Assembly: GCA_028641055.1 (NCBI GenBank)
Contig: CM054060.1
Location: 299,587,835 to 299,651,834, forward strand
DNA from: Alopecurus myosuroides
Taxonomy: Eukaryota > Streptophyta > Magnoliopsida > Poales > Poaceae
Reading direction: 5' to 3'
Length of the DNA: 64,000 nucleotides
Shown here: positions 45,040 through 57,005 of the stretch, in pieces
How the letters are laid out: each line of letters starts with the position of its first letter
How positions within the stretch are numbered: the first letter of the stretch is position 1
Position numbers and translations under genes: made by a program
The notes under the pieces: model-generated
The model's database searches: none
Seen by the model: the letters and a program-made list of their open reading frames with translations, nothing else
What the model was told of the DNA's origin: nothing

Positions 45040-46154
45040 TGAAGGGTTCGTTGCATAGAAAACAAACAAATTCCTACGCGCGATAAACCCAAATGGGCAA
45101 GATCTAATCTAGGAGATGACAGGTAACAGGCAAAGAGAGGGTTAAGGTGAACATTCCCTCGAAGACACAAAGCGTTACGAGATCAAATCTCGTTGTTGGC
45201 GTAGTCGTACTCACACCGATCCCGAGAGCGAGAAGATGTGCACCGCAATCCGGCGGTGCCTCCGTGATCGGTCACACGTACGGTTGATGACGACCTCTGT
45301 TCCCTCGATCCAGTGGGGAGGCGGAAGTAAAGGATCCCTCGGAAACCAGCAGCACGACAGCGTGGTGTGGTGGAGAAAACTTCGTTCAGAGCTTCGTCAA
45401 GCGCGTGAACATGAGGTGGATCAGCAAGAGGATGGAGATAGAGATGACACCAAGTGTGTGAGGGAGAGGGATCTCATGCCCTCTATTTATAGGAGGGTAG
45501 GCAGCCACGAAATTTTGGTGCCTCCACCTCTCCCCTCATCAAGTGGGTGGAGTCTCCACTCAACCCACTCATTCTCTCATCAATTCCCACTCAAAATTCC
45601 AAGGGTTTTCTTTAATAAATAAATAAAACAATTTTATTTCTTTATTTTAATATTTGTTAATCCTATTAACAAACTATTTTTTAATCAAACATTAAAATAT
45701 ACCACCTTGAAATATTCCCCGAAACAATTCCGGTGACTATTTCAATATTCCCCGAAACAATTCCGGCGTTGTCCAAATTTTTCTCTGATATTCCGTATCC
45801 TCTCAAAAGCGTCATCGAACCTTAAGTGCGTCACCCTACGGCTCGCGAATAGAATAGACATGATCGATACTCCTCTCCGATCAATAATCAACAGCGGGAT
45901 CTGGAGATCCGCGATGACCCCTATGTATTCAACGATGACTCTCATGATCATGTGAACCATCAACGTCGTGACTATTCCCTTTGTCTCGCGATATTTTACT
46001 TGTCTGAGATCCGATCATTGGTATCAACCATACCTTGTTCGATCTCGTTACCAACAAGTACTCTTTTCTCGTTTCTGTGATATGACATCCTTGTAACCTA
46101 GTCACGTGCTTGCAAGCGGTGTCGATGTGATATCACCGAGAGGGCCCAGAGTAT
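45040..46154 (-). repeat. 5' LTR of the Angela-type element, truncated
   Basis: It matches 17496-18631 and then stops: about 500 bp at the upstream (U3) side are missing and unrelated sequence begins at 46155. TATA-type TATAAATAG (about 45481-45490, minus) is kept. Confidence 0.87.
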
Positions 46155-46516
46155 CATAGGTTCACCCACACAACACTTATCAAAACAACTAAAATTATTT
46201 AGCTGCATGGAACAAAAGCATTTGACAGAAACCTCCCGTGTGTCCTCGAGAACGTTTGTTAATCATAAGTAAACCCACCGGCTTGTCCTTTGCTGAAGAA
46301 AGAATTGGGCCACTTGCTGCAATTATTACTACTGCATTTTATTTACTCGCACTTTATTTATCTGCAATATCAAAAACTCCTACAAATCTATCTTCCAGTA
46401 TTTATAGTTATTCCTTCATCGAAACTGCTTGTCAACATCTTCTGCTCCTCGTTGGTTTCGACACTCTTATTTATCGAAAGTACTACGATACACCCCCCTA
46501 TACTTGTGGGTCATCA
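46155..46516 (+). mobile_element. Gypsy LTR 3' end fragment
   Basis: The last part, TATACTTGTGGGTCATCA, is the typical end of a Sabrina/WHAM-like LTR and matches the end of the minus-strand LTR at 12874. It is in plus orientation, so it is not the other end of that element. Its left part is cut at the Copia junction. Confidence 0.6.
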
Positions 46517-47025
46517 CCTCCCATTCGACCCGTCAGATATGTCTGACGCGGCGCGGGGGTGGGTGGTGAGGTCAGACAGAGCGAGGAAGAGGGCGGTGCA
46601 CGTCTTCACCAACAACAACCTCCCCATGCCAGTCAAGCTTCTCTACCGCGCCCTCCCAGAGTTCGACCTCCTCCATGCGGCCGCTAGGCATGACGAGGGA
46701 AGCTAGAGTGGCGCGGGGAACTCGTCCAATTCGGGAAGATCTTCCCGTGCCGTAGTGAGGATGGAGCCGCGCAAGGAGGCACCTGTGCCGGAGTACGACC
46801 CGGTGGCATTTGATTGTTCGCTGCCGGAGATGGCCTTTGTCCCCGAGAACACAGTCAAAGCCGTTGTGGTGACGCTCTGCGAGCGCTCTGCAATGGATGA
46901 GGGGGAGCTCGAGGCACAGTGCCGCCACCAAGCCGAGGTGAACGACGTTCTCCTCGAGAAGGCCATCGCTGCCTATCTCGAGGAGCCATTCTACATCAGA
47001 TCTTCCGACGAGTAGTAAGTGGCGC
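46517..47025 (+). pseudogene. GC-rich gene fragment between two LTR ends
   Basis: A frame from ATG 46539 runs about 159 codons to the stop at 47013-47015 with one TAG at 46704-46706 in phase. Segments include HVFTNNNLPMPVKLLYRALP before the stop, and EYDPVAFDCSLPEMAFVPEN and EEPFYIRSSDE after it. Composition (GC-rich, GAG/GCC codons) is gene-like and unlike both flanks. I do not recognise the family. It may be part of a host exon left between retroelements or a sequence captured by one. Confidence 0.5.
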
Positions 47026-49652
47026 TAATACGTCTCCAACGTATCTATAATTTCTGATGCTCCATGATCATATTATGCCAATTGCTACATTTCCCCCCCT
47101 TCTTTATAGCATTTTTATACGTTTTCCAGGACTAACCTATTAACAAGATGCCAAGTGTCAGTTCCCTGTTTTCTATTGTTTTTTATTTTAGAAAAGTTGT
47201 TTTGGAAACATTCTCGGAATTGGACCCCACAAAGCCCGAAGTGCCTATTTCCCCGGAAGCATCCAGGAGACAGATAGAGAGTCGAAGACGGGCACCAGGG
47301 GGGCCACACCATGGGGTGGTGCAGCCTCCCCCCTAGTCGCGCCAGCTGATGGTGTGGGGCCCCCAGGCCTCCACCGCCTTTGCCCTTTCGCCTATTTATT
47401 CCCCCCGATGGAAAACCCTAATAACCTGATCAAATATCCCCGAAAATTTCTGCAGCCTCCATCGTCATCAACCCTAGATCAGGGGGATTCTGAAGCCGTC
47501 TCCCGGCACCCTACCGGAGAGGAAATCATCACCGGAGGCTTCTCCATCACCATGCCTGCATCCGGAGTGATGCGTGAGTAGTTCATCCTTGGACTACGGG
47601 TCCATAACAGTAGCTAGATGGTTGTCTTCTCCTCATATGCCTCCATGTTTAGATCTCGTGAGCTGCCTATCATGATCGAGATTGATCTTATGTAATTCTA
47701 TATGCTGTGTTTGCTGGGATCCGATGAATATTGAACTTATGCCAAGTTGATTATAGTCTTTATTGCATATGTTATTTGTGATCTTGCATGCTTTCCTTTG
47801 CTAGTGGTTGCTCTAGCCAAGTAGTTGCTAGTGACTCCAAGAGGGAGTATTTATGCTCGATAGTGGGTTCATGCCTCCTTTTCGCCTGTGCTCGAGTGAC
47901 AGAAGCGTGACGGGGGAGGATGTGTTGTTTCCACTAGGGAGAAAACAACGGTGTGAGTGCCCGCGTGTACAATCATTGCTTACATTACACACATTGTTTA
48001 ATGCAGTTATCTGTTGCTTGCAACTTAATACCTAAGGGGGTTTGGATGATAACCTGAGGGTGGATTATTAGTCATAGATGTAGTTGGATTGCGGTCTATG
48101 TATATTGTTGTAATGCCCGCACTAAATATCATAGTATTCATCATGTCATGAATGTGCACTGCGGTGCAACTTTTATTTGTCAATTGCACAGCTGTAATTT
48201 GTTCACCCAACATGCTATCTTTGTGGAGAGACACCACTAGGGAACCTATGAACCCCGGTCCATTTTCTTACACTGTTAAACAAACCACTACAATTTCCTG
48301 CTTTCTTTACTTACTTCAAGCGTACACCATTTTCCACACTATACGTCTAATAATATGGTCTTTACTAAACATATTACCAATGCTCTCATGAAAGTTAGGG
48401 AAGAAAAGTTGAAACTTGAAACATCTATCCCTAGAAAATTAGATGATGGTTGGGATCCTATCATTAAGATAAAAGCAAATGATTTTGATCGCAATGCTTT
48501 GTGTGATCTTGGTGCTGGTATCTCTGTTATGCCTCAAAAGGTTTATGATATGCTTGATCTACCACCGTTGGAACACTGTTATTTGCATGTTCATCTTGCT
48601 GATAATGCTAAGAAGAAACCTCTTGGTAAAATTGATGATGCTCTTATTATGGTTAACAATAACCTTGCCCCTGTTGATTTTGTTGTTATGAACATTGAAT
48701 GCAATGCTTCTTGTCCTATTGTTTTGGGAAGACCTTTTCTTAGAATTGTTGGTGCTATTATTGGGAGTATTAAATATCAATTCCCCCTCAAGAAAGGTAT
48801 GGAATACTTTCCTAGAAAAAGGATGAAGCTAACTTTTGACTCTATTATTAGAGCAAGTTATGATGTTGATGCTTCTTCGCTTGAAAATACTTGAGTTGCT
48901 TTCTATGCCTAGCTGAAAGGCGTTAAAGAAAAGCGCTATCGGGAGACAACCCGTTTTATTTCTCTGTTTTCATTCAGTTTTCCTTTGTTTACTTTTCTGT
49001 GCTTTGCACCTGGGTGTTTTCTATTTCCTTAGAAACCCCGATGTATCTTTTCTTTTGTAGTTTTGTTGAACCAAGTAAACCCTCTAGTGGAAAGTTGAGA
49101 CTATATTTCGAATTTCTGTGTAGGAAACAAATTTCTTCTCTCCACTGTTAATTACGTATAAAATCACAAAAAATTAAAATGACATGAGATTTTTTGTGCT
49201 TAATCCTAGGCTATATACGCATCTTTTCTTAGTTGACCACTTTTTTATTTGAGCAACAGAAGATTTTCTAAAAAATTGATCTATTCCTGCTGTTCTGTTT
49301 TGACAGATTTCTGCCAATTATTGTATTTGCATCTTAATCTTTTTCTTTTGGTGTTCTTTTGAGAAAAAAAGATTTAAAATAAGTTGTGACAGTAGATAAT
49401 GTATTTTTTAGTGCTAGTCTTGTGTTGAAACTGAACCATGTGGATTTATTATTTCAATTGCACTAACGTTGCTAATGAAGATTGTGAGAATTTTGGTATA
49501 AAGGAAGTTTTCAACAGTCAAGAGAAGAGGATGATATGATGTGATCAAGAAGAGTGAAAATCCTAAGCTTGGGGATGCCCCAGTGGTACATCCCAGCAAA
49601 TTACAAGAAGACTCAAGCGTCTAAGCTTGGGGATGCCCAAGGCATCCCCTTC
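47026..49652 (+). mobile_element. Athila-like Gypsy element, plus strand, deleted
   Basis: An LTR start (TAATACGTCTCCAACGTATC, normally TGATACG) is followed by LTR body to about 48350, a protease-region ORF, then interior with the phrases GGGAGACAACCCG and TAAGCTTGGGGATGCCC (twice, 49564 and 49622), all typical of Sabrina/WHAM-like elements. There is no RT or integrase. The sequence is cut at 49653 by the LTR of the next element. Confidence 0.72.
48355..48894 (+). CDS. aspartic protease-region ORF of an Athila-like element
   Basis: The 179-codon frame has CDLGAGISVMP (Asp51), the position of the retropepsin active site, and PIVLGRPFLR as the second hydrophobic-Gly motif. Relatives usually have Ser where this copy has Gly (DLGAG rather than DLGAS). 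The C-terminal part, FPRKRMKLTFDSII, is a conserved-looking tail. Gag upstream and RT downstream are missing, so the frame begins right after LTR-like sequence and is probably bounded by a deletion. It is an isolated fragment rather than a working polyprotein. Confidence 0.75.
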   Translation: MVFTKHITNALMKVREEKLKLETSIPRKLDDGWDPIIKIKANDFDRNALCDLGAGISVMPQKVYDMLDLPPLEHCYLHVHLADNAKKKPLGKIDDALIMVNNNLAPVDFVVMNIECNASCPIVLGRPFLRIVGAIIGSIKYQFPLKKGMEYFPRKRMKLTFDSIIRASYDVDASSLENT

Positions 49653-52600
49653 TGTAACACCCCAATTTTGCTAACAAAGTGTTGTGGTGTTGAGTTCATA
49701 TCATACATGCATGAAAACAAAAGTTTAACTCGTGTTTGAAATAATTTAATCTGCGAATTTAAATGGTTTCAGAAAATCCCTCAGATGGTACTTAAAAGGG
49801 GTTCCAAAATTTTGTACTAAAAAGTATTTCAATCTCATCAAAGCAAAACATGGTTTTGTTGGAAATTTCATGAGCTTTCCAAATCCTATTTTTGCAAAAT
49901 TTTCTGTTTGCGAAAAGGCCCTCAAATCAGTGGTTTTTGTTCTGTTTTTAAATAGAAAAGGGCTAATCTGCAATTTCTCCAAAACTTCAGGGGGTTTTCC
50001 GAAGATCGTCTTTTTGTCTTCTTCAACCTCATGACAGTAGGCGAGATGGTCGCCGACGGCGCCCTCGCCACGCACCTGCTTGTCCACTCGTTGCGTGGAT
50101 AGGTTCTAGAGGAAGCTCACGACCTCCTCCCTCTCCCTATCCGCTCCATTCTCTCCCTCACCCTCTCGTTTCGTTTTTCCGGCCGAAACCCTAGCTCCGG
50201 CGAGATCCCACGTCGCCGGCGAACCGCAGCTTCCCCCGAGGAATTGAACCCTCCAGGAGCTCCACCGCAACCCCCTCTTCCTCCTCGTGCAACCACGCTT
50301 GCTGGGAGCAAGCCAGTCGCCGGAATCGACCCGTCCCCTCCAACTCCGGCCGCCGGCCTCCTCTGCATGTCGCCGTTGATTTAGGCCACCTCGAGCCTCG
50401 CCGCCCGTTTCATCACCTCCACGGTGAGCTTCTCCACACTCCAGTAGCCTCGCCTAGCCCCCTCTCCCTCTCTAGCTCTCTGTGCATGTGCGCCGCCGGC
50501 CACCGCCGCCTCCATGGTCGCCGGCAAGGCTCCGGTGACCATACGGTCCGTCCGCCGCCACCAAATTGCTCCTCGTGAGCTCTTCTTTCCCGTGGTATAA
50601 TTTGATTTCTACATTACGCGCGAAATCGTCGGAATTGCGAGCCATCTGTGAGGATCAAGGCCTGGTGACGTCAGCCTCACGTCACGCTGACGTCATAGTC
50701 AGTTTTTCTCTGTTATAGAAAAGAAATTAATATGACACGTGGACCCCACCATTTTAATTACAGAAAATGGATTAAATTTAGATAATTAATAACTTTTGTT
50801 TTATAATTCAGAAAAATATAAATAAGGTACCAAAATGTTGAGGAAATTATTCTCTACCCAACTATATCATTTTCACTCATGTTTGAGAAAGTTGGAAAAT
50901 GAGTATTATTTAATATTGTTTAATCATTTAAAATGGAGAAAATAAGTTTTTATTCACTAAAATTGGAAAATTAAAAGTTATATACCAAAATGCTCAAAAT
51001 GACAAATGCAATCTAGTTATGATGTTTTCAAACTCATTTGAGCAACTAAAATTGCACTCACTTTCATAATCGTCCGAAACCCCCTCTGGGGTCTATTTCG
51101 GGCAAATTTCAGTAAAACTTCTTAACTGACATACGAACCCTAGCAACCCATCGAACATGTTTAGGACTTTATTTCAGTGCATTAATCTGCTCATGCATAC
51201 ATATTGCGCATTGCATCGATGCCATGTGTTGATTGTTGTTCCTCTTTTCGGTGTTTGTTCCCCCTCGGTAGAACGTGACTCCGAAGTGAAGGCCAACAAC
51301 TCCATGACGAATACTTGATCCTAACCGACAAGTCAAGCACTTATTCCAGAAGATCTTTATCTGGTTTTCTTATAACCAAGGCAAGCATAACCTCTTATCT
51401 GCTCATATATGCTTTCGAACAACATTTGATCTCGTACTTTGCATTCGATTCCAAACTATTTGATGCTACTAGATATAGTTCACCTATATACTGCATTGCC
51501 TCAATATCCTGATCCACTGCTCCTAGCCGCCATAGATTTGCTTGTGCGCATCGCCAGAGCCTCATATCTGCTTCGCTTAGCTTTACATGTTTGTTACCTC
51601 TGCTCCATCCGGTTGATGAATCAGAGCTACGATAACCTAGTATGATATGATGACGTGGTGAAATGAGCACTGTGTGGTTAACTTGACTAAGGCGAGGACG
51701 GGAGGCCACTTGGGAAGTGGTTCTTGGTCCTGTACTTGCCAACCCTAGGAGTAAGGTCTCGCCGTGGAAACCAAGACTGAGCGTGCAACCACACGCGAGG
51801 CCTAACAGACCGCGCTCGACTAACTAACTTGTTTGGTTCTATCCGTGAGTCACGTAGTTTGGGATTTCCATCTGCGTGTGAGTCAAAAACCTTTTGGAGG
51901 TGTTTAGGGCGTGACCGGGACAAGTGATGGACGTACACGGATCTTGTTCCCGACTCACAGAACAGGTGCCGTCAGGAGGTGGCCAACTCCCTGTTGACGG
52001 GGTGGCCCTGTTTGGGTTGACTCATGGATAGGGCTCGACAAGGTAAAGGTCGTGGCCAACCACCCTCTGCCGCGCTCCATGGACGAGCGTACATGTGGCG
52101 TTAAGAGTCGGATGGTACGTGTGGGTAAAGTGTACCACCCTGCAGGGATAAATCTTTCGGAAAGCCGTGTCCACGGTTAAGGACGACTTGGTGAAAGCCA
52201 CGAGGTCATAGATAACTTGAACGTGACGTAAAAGATGTTGACAAGGCATGGAGGCAATAGATGAAGGGTGCCTCCCCGGAGATGCCGGGAGGGGTGATCC
52301 TTGTAGCATGTGAGGTGCTGGGAAATGATGTTGGTGGATGAAAAGATGATGATACAATAGTTGAGTTTCTCATCTGTTTTGAAAACCCTCTACAAGACGT
52401 GCTATTCCTCCTCGATTTGGAAAATAAAGATTGCTTTACGCAAAACAGCCTTCATAAAACCTTTCTGAAGTTAGCAGATATATAATAGGTTAACTAAGTC
52501 TTGTTGAGTACCTCCCGTACTCAGGTTTGCTTAATTTTGGTTCAGGAGAAGAACTCCAACGGTGATGAGTCAACGTGGACATCGACGAGTAGTTCGGGGT

Positions 52601-53221
52601 TCCCAGGTAGCAGCCTTGAATCTATGGGCTGGGACGTCGCCTTATGTTGCGGCCTCTTAGGCCTTTTGGTTCTTGTTGTTTAGCAACATAATTGCCTTTC
52701 GTTGTCCGATGTAATGTTGGGTCGTGTGCCTCTGCTTGTAAGCTATACTCTAGTAACACCTGTTTAATACAACTTCATGTTTAGAGTACTGCTTTGATCG
52801 GTTGTTGGTTTCGAGCTCATTGTTATACAGTTTTGGCTATGCCTGCATAGTTGTCGCAGTCGAGGGGTTGTGGAGCCGATGATCCATGTCCGAGCCCGCC
52901 TGTCGATGTGATCGGCCTGGGGCGAGGTAACCCCAGTAACCCTCGATTGTTGTTGCACTTTCTGGACACATAGCATCTCTGTATAGCTTTGGTCCCGTTT
53001 CCTTCAGTTTCATTCGATTCGTGGACGCTTTGATATGCATAGTTGGTTATGACTAGCATGGATACAAGGAGTAGTAGACTGGGGATCCGGACTACGTGCC
53101 GATGAATCCAGTCTGCCTGCCGTTGTTTGTTGCGGCCGGGGCTGGTAACCCTGAAGCCCTTGTGGGTCCATGTCTAGGAGCACATAACAGTATGTATATC
53201 TCTGGGTCCGGGGTCGTGACA
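49653..53221 (+). repeat. 5' LTR of the LARD
   Basis: It begins TGTAACACCCC and ends GGGGTCGTGACA. A GC-rich patch (50100-50660) and the phrase CTGCAGGGATAAATCTTTCG are shared in style with the solo LTRs. No coding domain is present; frames such as 50117-50368 (minus) recur in both LTR copies simply because the LTRs match. Confidence 0.93.
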
Positions 53222-53226
53222 AGTCA

Positions 53227-53240
53227 TGGTATCAGAGCAG
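53227..53240 (+). other. primer binding site of the LARD
   Basis: TGGTATCAGAGCAG lies five bases after the LTR and is complementary to initiator tRNA-Met. Confidence 0.9.
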
Positions 53241-56200
53241 GACTGCCTGTAGGAAAACCTTATTGCTCGGTCGATGTTGAGTCTAGTGATTGTGAAAACT
53301 ACTTTGAAACTTCAAATGATTGTGAAAAACCTTCTTAGGATTCTTTTTACTCCGTACCTGGTATCGTTCTAACTCTGGGTCATCTTACCTGTTTTGATTT
53401 GAAAAGGTTTTGTTGTCCTTTCTAGTCATTCAAAACTTAGGTGCCTTCTTTGGCAATGACGTTCTTTTACCCAAGTTGACCTAGTGTTAAAGTTTCTGGA
53501 GTCGTGTGTGCTTCATACTCCGTTATCTCTTAACTGGGAGATTTCCTTTCCATCCTAGTCTCTCAGAGTTATGTAGGTTCCACATGCTCTTGTTCTAAAG
53601 TTTCAAAATCCTGAACCTCGAGATGTCCTTTTCGTCTCGAATGTGTCCGTTATCCTCTGCTCAAAATTCTTCCGGAGCTATGTTTTTTCTTTTGAAAGCT
53701 ACCTCGTAATTGCTACTCATAGTGTCCTTTAAGGCACTAAGATAGTAGTTACTCCTTTCTCTTAGTTTCTAACCTTGGACTTGAACCGAAGGTCCCGGAA
53801 TGTGCTGGATCGAAGTATGTCGAATCATATGATTCCTAATCATGTGATGTGTATGCTACCAGCACAGGATGCTGACCTTTAACCCAAGTTCTTATTCTTT
53901 GGATCCCGAGGAATCTGTTCTACCTTGGGATTGTTAGGAAATTTCCAACTCTCATAGCCGTAGGCTTTCAGTTGGAATCAAAAGGGATCACAATAAGAGC
54001 GTTCTTATGATCCCCATATCTTTGTTCCTGGTTCAGCTATACCAACCTTTTGGCATGGGTTCTACACATGAGTATTACCCTGTGCATCCAACGTGATCTC
54101 GGGATTTTCCAGAGCACGTTCCTACTCTTAGCTGCTTCCCGAACTCCGTCCGTTGTTTGGAAACCAAGTTACATAGGTGTGTTGGATTCTTCCAATGCAG
54201 TTCCTCTTGAGTTCCGTCAAAACATTCCACCTTGGGATGTCAGGAGAAACAAACTCCAGTACCTCGTTCATCCTTAGAACCAGGTCAAAAGTTTTGTAAT
54301 CCGCAGATTAAAGAAGTTTCATCAACTTCCAATCTGTTCTACCTCCGAGTATCACACTCTTTAATATCAGGAGGTTGTGTTAAGTTTCATGGCCTTATTG
54401 ATGAAGTGATGCTCTCACACATCTTCACTCCCCCCTTCCTCCAAGTTTGAAAGCTTGAAAATGATGGGTCTGTTCATCGACATGTGTATCGGGTACTCCT
54501 AGCCTTTCTTATTGCTTTGGAAATTCTAAGAAACATCTGTATCCTTCTTAGCACTATTGGTCACCCGGTCTCTATTTAAAGTTGACGGTGTTACCAAATC
54601 CGTTCATTCCGGTGCACATTGTTGATCAGAGAGTTAGGTTCATACCAAAGCTCTCAAGATCTTATCAGTTGCTTTGAAAAGCAAGCCTCCTTTCAAATTC
54701 CTAGGCCTAACGGTAGGTTGTGATATTCTGGTTGTCCTTCTAGAAGTATCGCCAGGTTGTCACCTGACCGTGATGTCTAAATAAAGGGTAGTTTGAACTA
54801 CTCTTTTCTCCAAGAAACAGCGCTGGATATCCCGGACTAGTTGGTCGAGCTTAAACAACAACTTGGAGAGTTGAAAGACAAAAGCTCATCTTAACTTGAT
54901 CCTTCGTTAAGGGATGTCTAGTTTCCTTCGTGTTGAAGCTAAATAGTATCTCTTTAATGGACATGTTGTCATTCTACCTTGATTTGATTTGGGCTATCGT
55001 CAAATCAAGTCCAGATTCAAGGGCTATCCTGATGGTGTTTTCACTCATGGTGTTTGGCCCGAGTACACCTCATGTCCTATGGTCTGACCAATGTTCTGCC
55101 TAGTTCATATATCATATGAAACCCCTCTTCTTGGAGTGTTTTGATAAGTCTGTTGTCGAGCCCATCGATGACATTCCTAATTTCTCCGAGTTACAAGAGG
55201 TTCATGTTGACCACTTGGCACTAATGTTGGAAATTTTCGAGAACCATCTTTGTGTTATCACGAAGTTGTGCTCTAGGTGTTCGAAGTGACTTACCCCGGT
55301 CCATGTGCTTATGGTGAAAGTTGTCGCCATGGATTCGAGAAAAGTTTTCTTGTTCCTTCGGGAATAATCCCCAGACGGTCATGCATGTGTGGAGTATTCT
55401 TGAGATGGTTGGTTTTTACCTCCATTCGCTTAAAGAAGTTTGCATTCACGCTAAGCCACTAACCGATCGTTCGTAAAAGAGAGGAAGTTTAAGAACTTCG
55501 TTATCTCTGTATCGTCTTCCCAACCAGGACTCCGATGTGTTCTTTTGCAAGTAGTTCATGTAGGTGCAACCGTCTTTCTCAAGTTGCTAATACATGAGTT
55601 TTGCAATCTCGCTCATCTTTTTGAGCGTGGCATCTTAGTCCATATCTTGAGAATCTTGTAGATGTGTCCAGGTGGTAACCGATGCAAGCTTTTCAATCAA
55701 AAACATTGAGTCTGAGTTATCCATCCACTAACCAGAGCTGAATCTCAAGCAGCAACGATGGTTGGTGTTTTCTCAAGGGTATTGAATTAGGTCTTTTCAG
55801 AATCCGGCATGGTTGATGTGGTGGTTGACACAATTAGCCGGAAGGCCTAATGTCATATCTCTTTGAATTCGTAAGAACAACCACTCTCCGTGAGAATTCT
55901 TGTGTGCCTCGTTCTCAACAAGTTTTCCTCCCCGTTCTTCCAAACCAAAGTTTCACTTCCACTGGATGACCTATAGAAGGCTTGTCGTGAGCCTGCTGAC
56001 GGTATCTAGAACATCCAACAGAACCTGGAAGTTGATTCTTCCAATGTCTCTTCGTTGATCCTCCAAACTTTTCTTTCAGTGGAAACAAATTCATCATGAG
56101 AATCATCTCGTGGTGTTTTGTAACCTTCGTTGATCAGCTTCCTTTTTCAAGTTGTTTATACTTGAAGTTTTGTTCATTTCACACATTGTGTGAATTTGTC

Positions 56201-56990
56201 AGTTACTTCAGCCATGGGATCTTAACCATGTGGTAAACGTATTGCTACGTCAAATCCACCATAGGAAAGAGATTCCCTATCCCTTCTGGTGTTTCAATTC
56301 TCATTGGTTACTCATCCTTATGGTGTGACCAAGAATACCTCCTTCATTACGGTGTTCCAACATCCTTTGGTTACTCATATTCTGTCGTGAAGTAACATTC
56401 CGATCCTTGACAAAGTTTTCGACAAAGTTTTGATGGAATGAAAGTTCCTTCATCTTCTGTGTCCACTCTGAAGAGAGAACATGACCTTGTATCAAATTCT
56501 CTTTGACTCACGAATTACAGTGTTTTCTCGTGTTTCCCCTCGTCTACGGATATTACGTCGTGGTATCCAAGACCATCCTTTCCATCTCGGTTTTCTGTTT
56601 GAAGAAATCTTGATGTCATAAGTTGTCCAACCCTTCTTCTCCAAAAGGATTTAAAGTCTTGTGCAAAGCTCATATTCTAAATCCTTTCAAGACCAATCGT
56701 TCGCAAACTTGAAACCATCTTCTATTCACTCCGTTGTCTTGATGTGTTTCATGCCTGTTAACTCAAAAGTTCTTTACGAACATTCTTGTTCTGAGTTAGC
56801 CATGAGATACTCGATCTTCGTGAAGATCATTTCCTAAGAGTTTCCCTCTTACCTAAGGTGTATCCGTTCAATACTTCAAGATGCTACAGATCAACCTCTT
56901 CGATAAGAGAACCATAAGGTTCGAGAAGATCGTTCAAAACCGGTGTTCCTTCTTTCTTTCTCCTTCAGGAATCTCGGGACGAGATTCTTG
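53241..56990 (+). pseudogene. LARD interior: heavily decayed chromovirus pol
   Basis: No frame exceeds about 75 codons, yet pol can still be traced. ATGTCCTATGGTCTGACCAA (55072-55091) reads MSYGLTN, the RT motif before the catalytic site. About 80 bp later 55128-55178 reads FLECFDKSVVEPIDDIP, aligning with the catalytic box that usually has an aromatic residue before DD. Upstream, near 54848, GAGCTTAAACAACAACTTGG fits the RT entry segment, and 54985-55030 resembles the IDLRSGYH region. Many indels and stops separate these traces. The lineage fits Tekay-type chromoviruses given the phrase TCTCGGGACGAGATTCTTGT before the polypurine tract. Confidence 0.75.
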
Positions 56991-57005
56991 TAAGGGGGGT
57001 AGATT
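56991..57005 (+). other. polypurine tract of the LARD
   Basis: TAAGGGGGGTAGAT precedes the LTR start TGTAACACCCC. Confidence 0.88.

Larger units (their letters stand above)
17496..46154 (-). mobile_element. Angela/BARE/WIS-type Copia retrotransposon, expanded by three nested insertions
   Basis: The 3' LTR is at 17496-19137 and a truncated 5' LTR at 45040-46154, with an iMet-type primer site at 45026-45038 and a polypurine tract at 19138-19148. Removing the nested solo LTRs and the Tat element leaves about 7.7 kb, a plausible size for this family. LTR starts (TGAAGGGAATATGCCC) and leader phrases such as ATCATCACGTGGTGTC are typical of Angela/BARE/WIS. No intact gag or pol remains. The two LTRs differ at many sites by eye and by a ~30 bp deletion, so this is the oldest well-defined element here. 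Confidence 0.88.

Noticed and set aside
50117..50368. 83-codon minus-strand frame, identical at 57470-57721
   Set aside because: The apparent conservation is only that the two LTRs of one young element are copies of each other.
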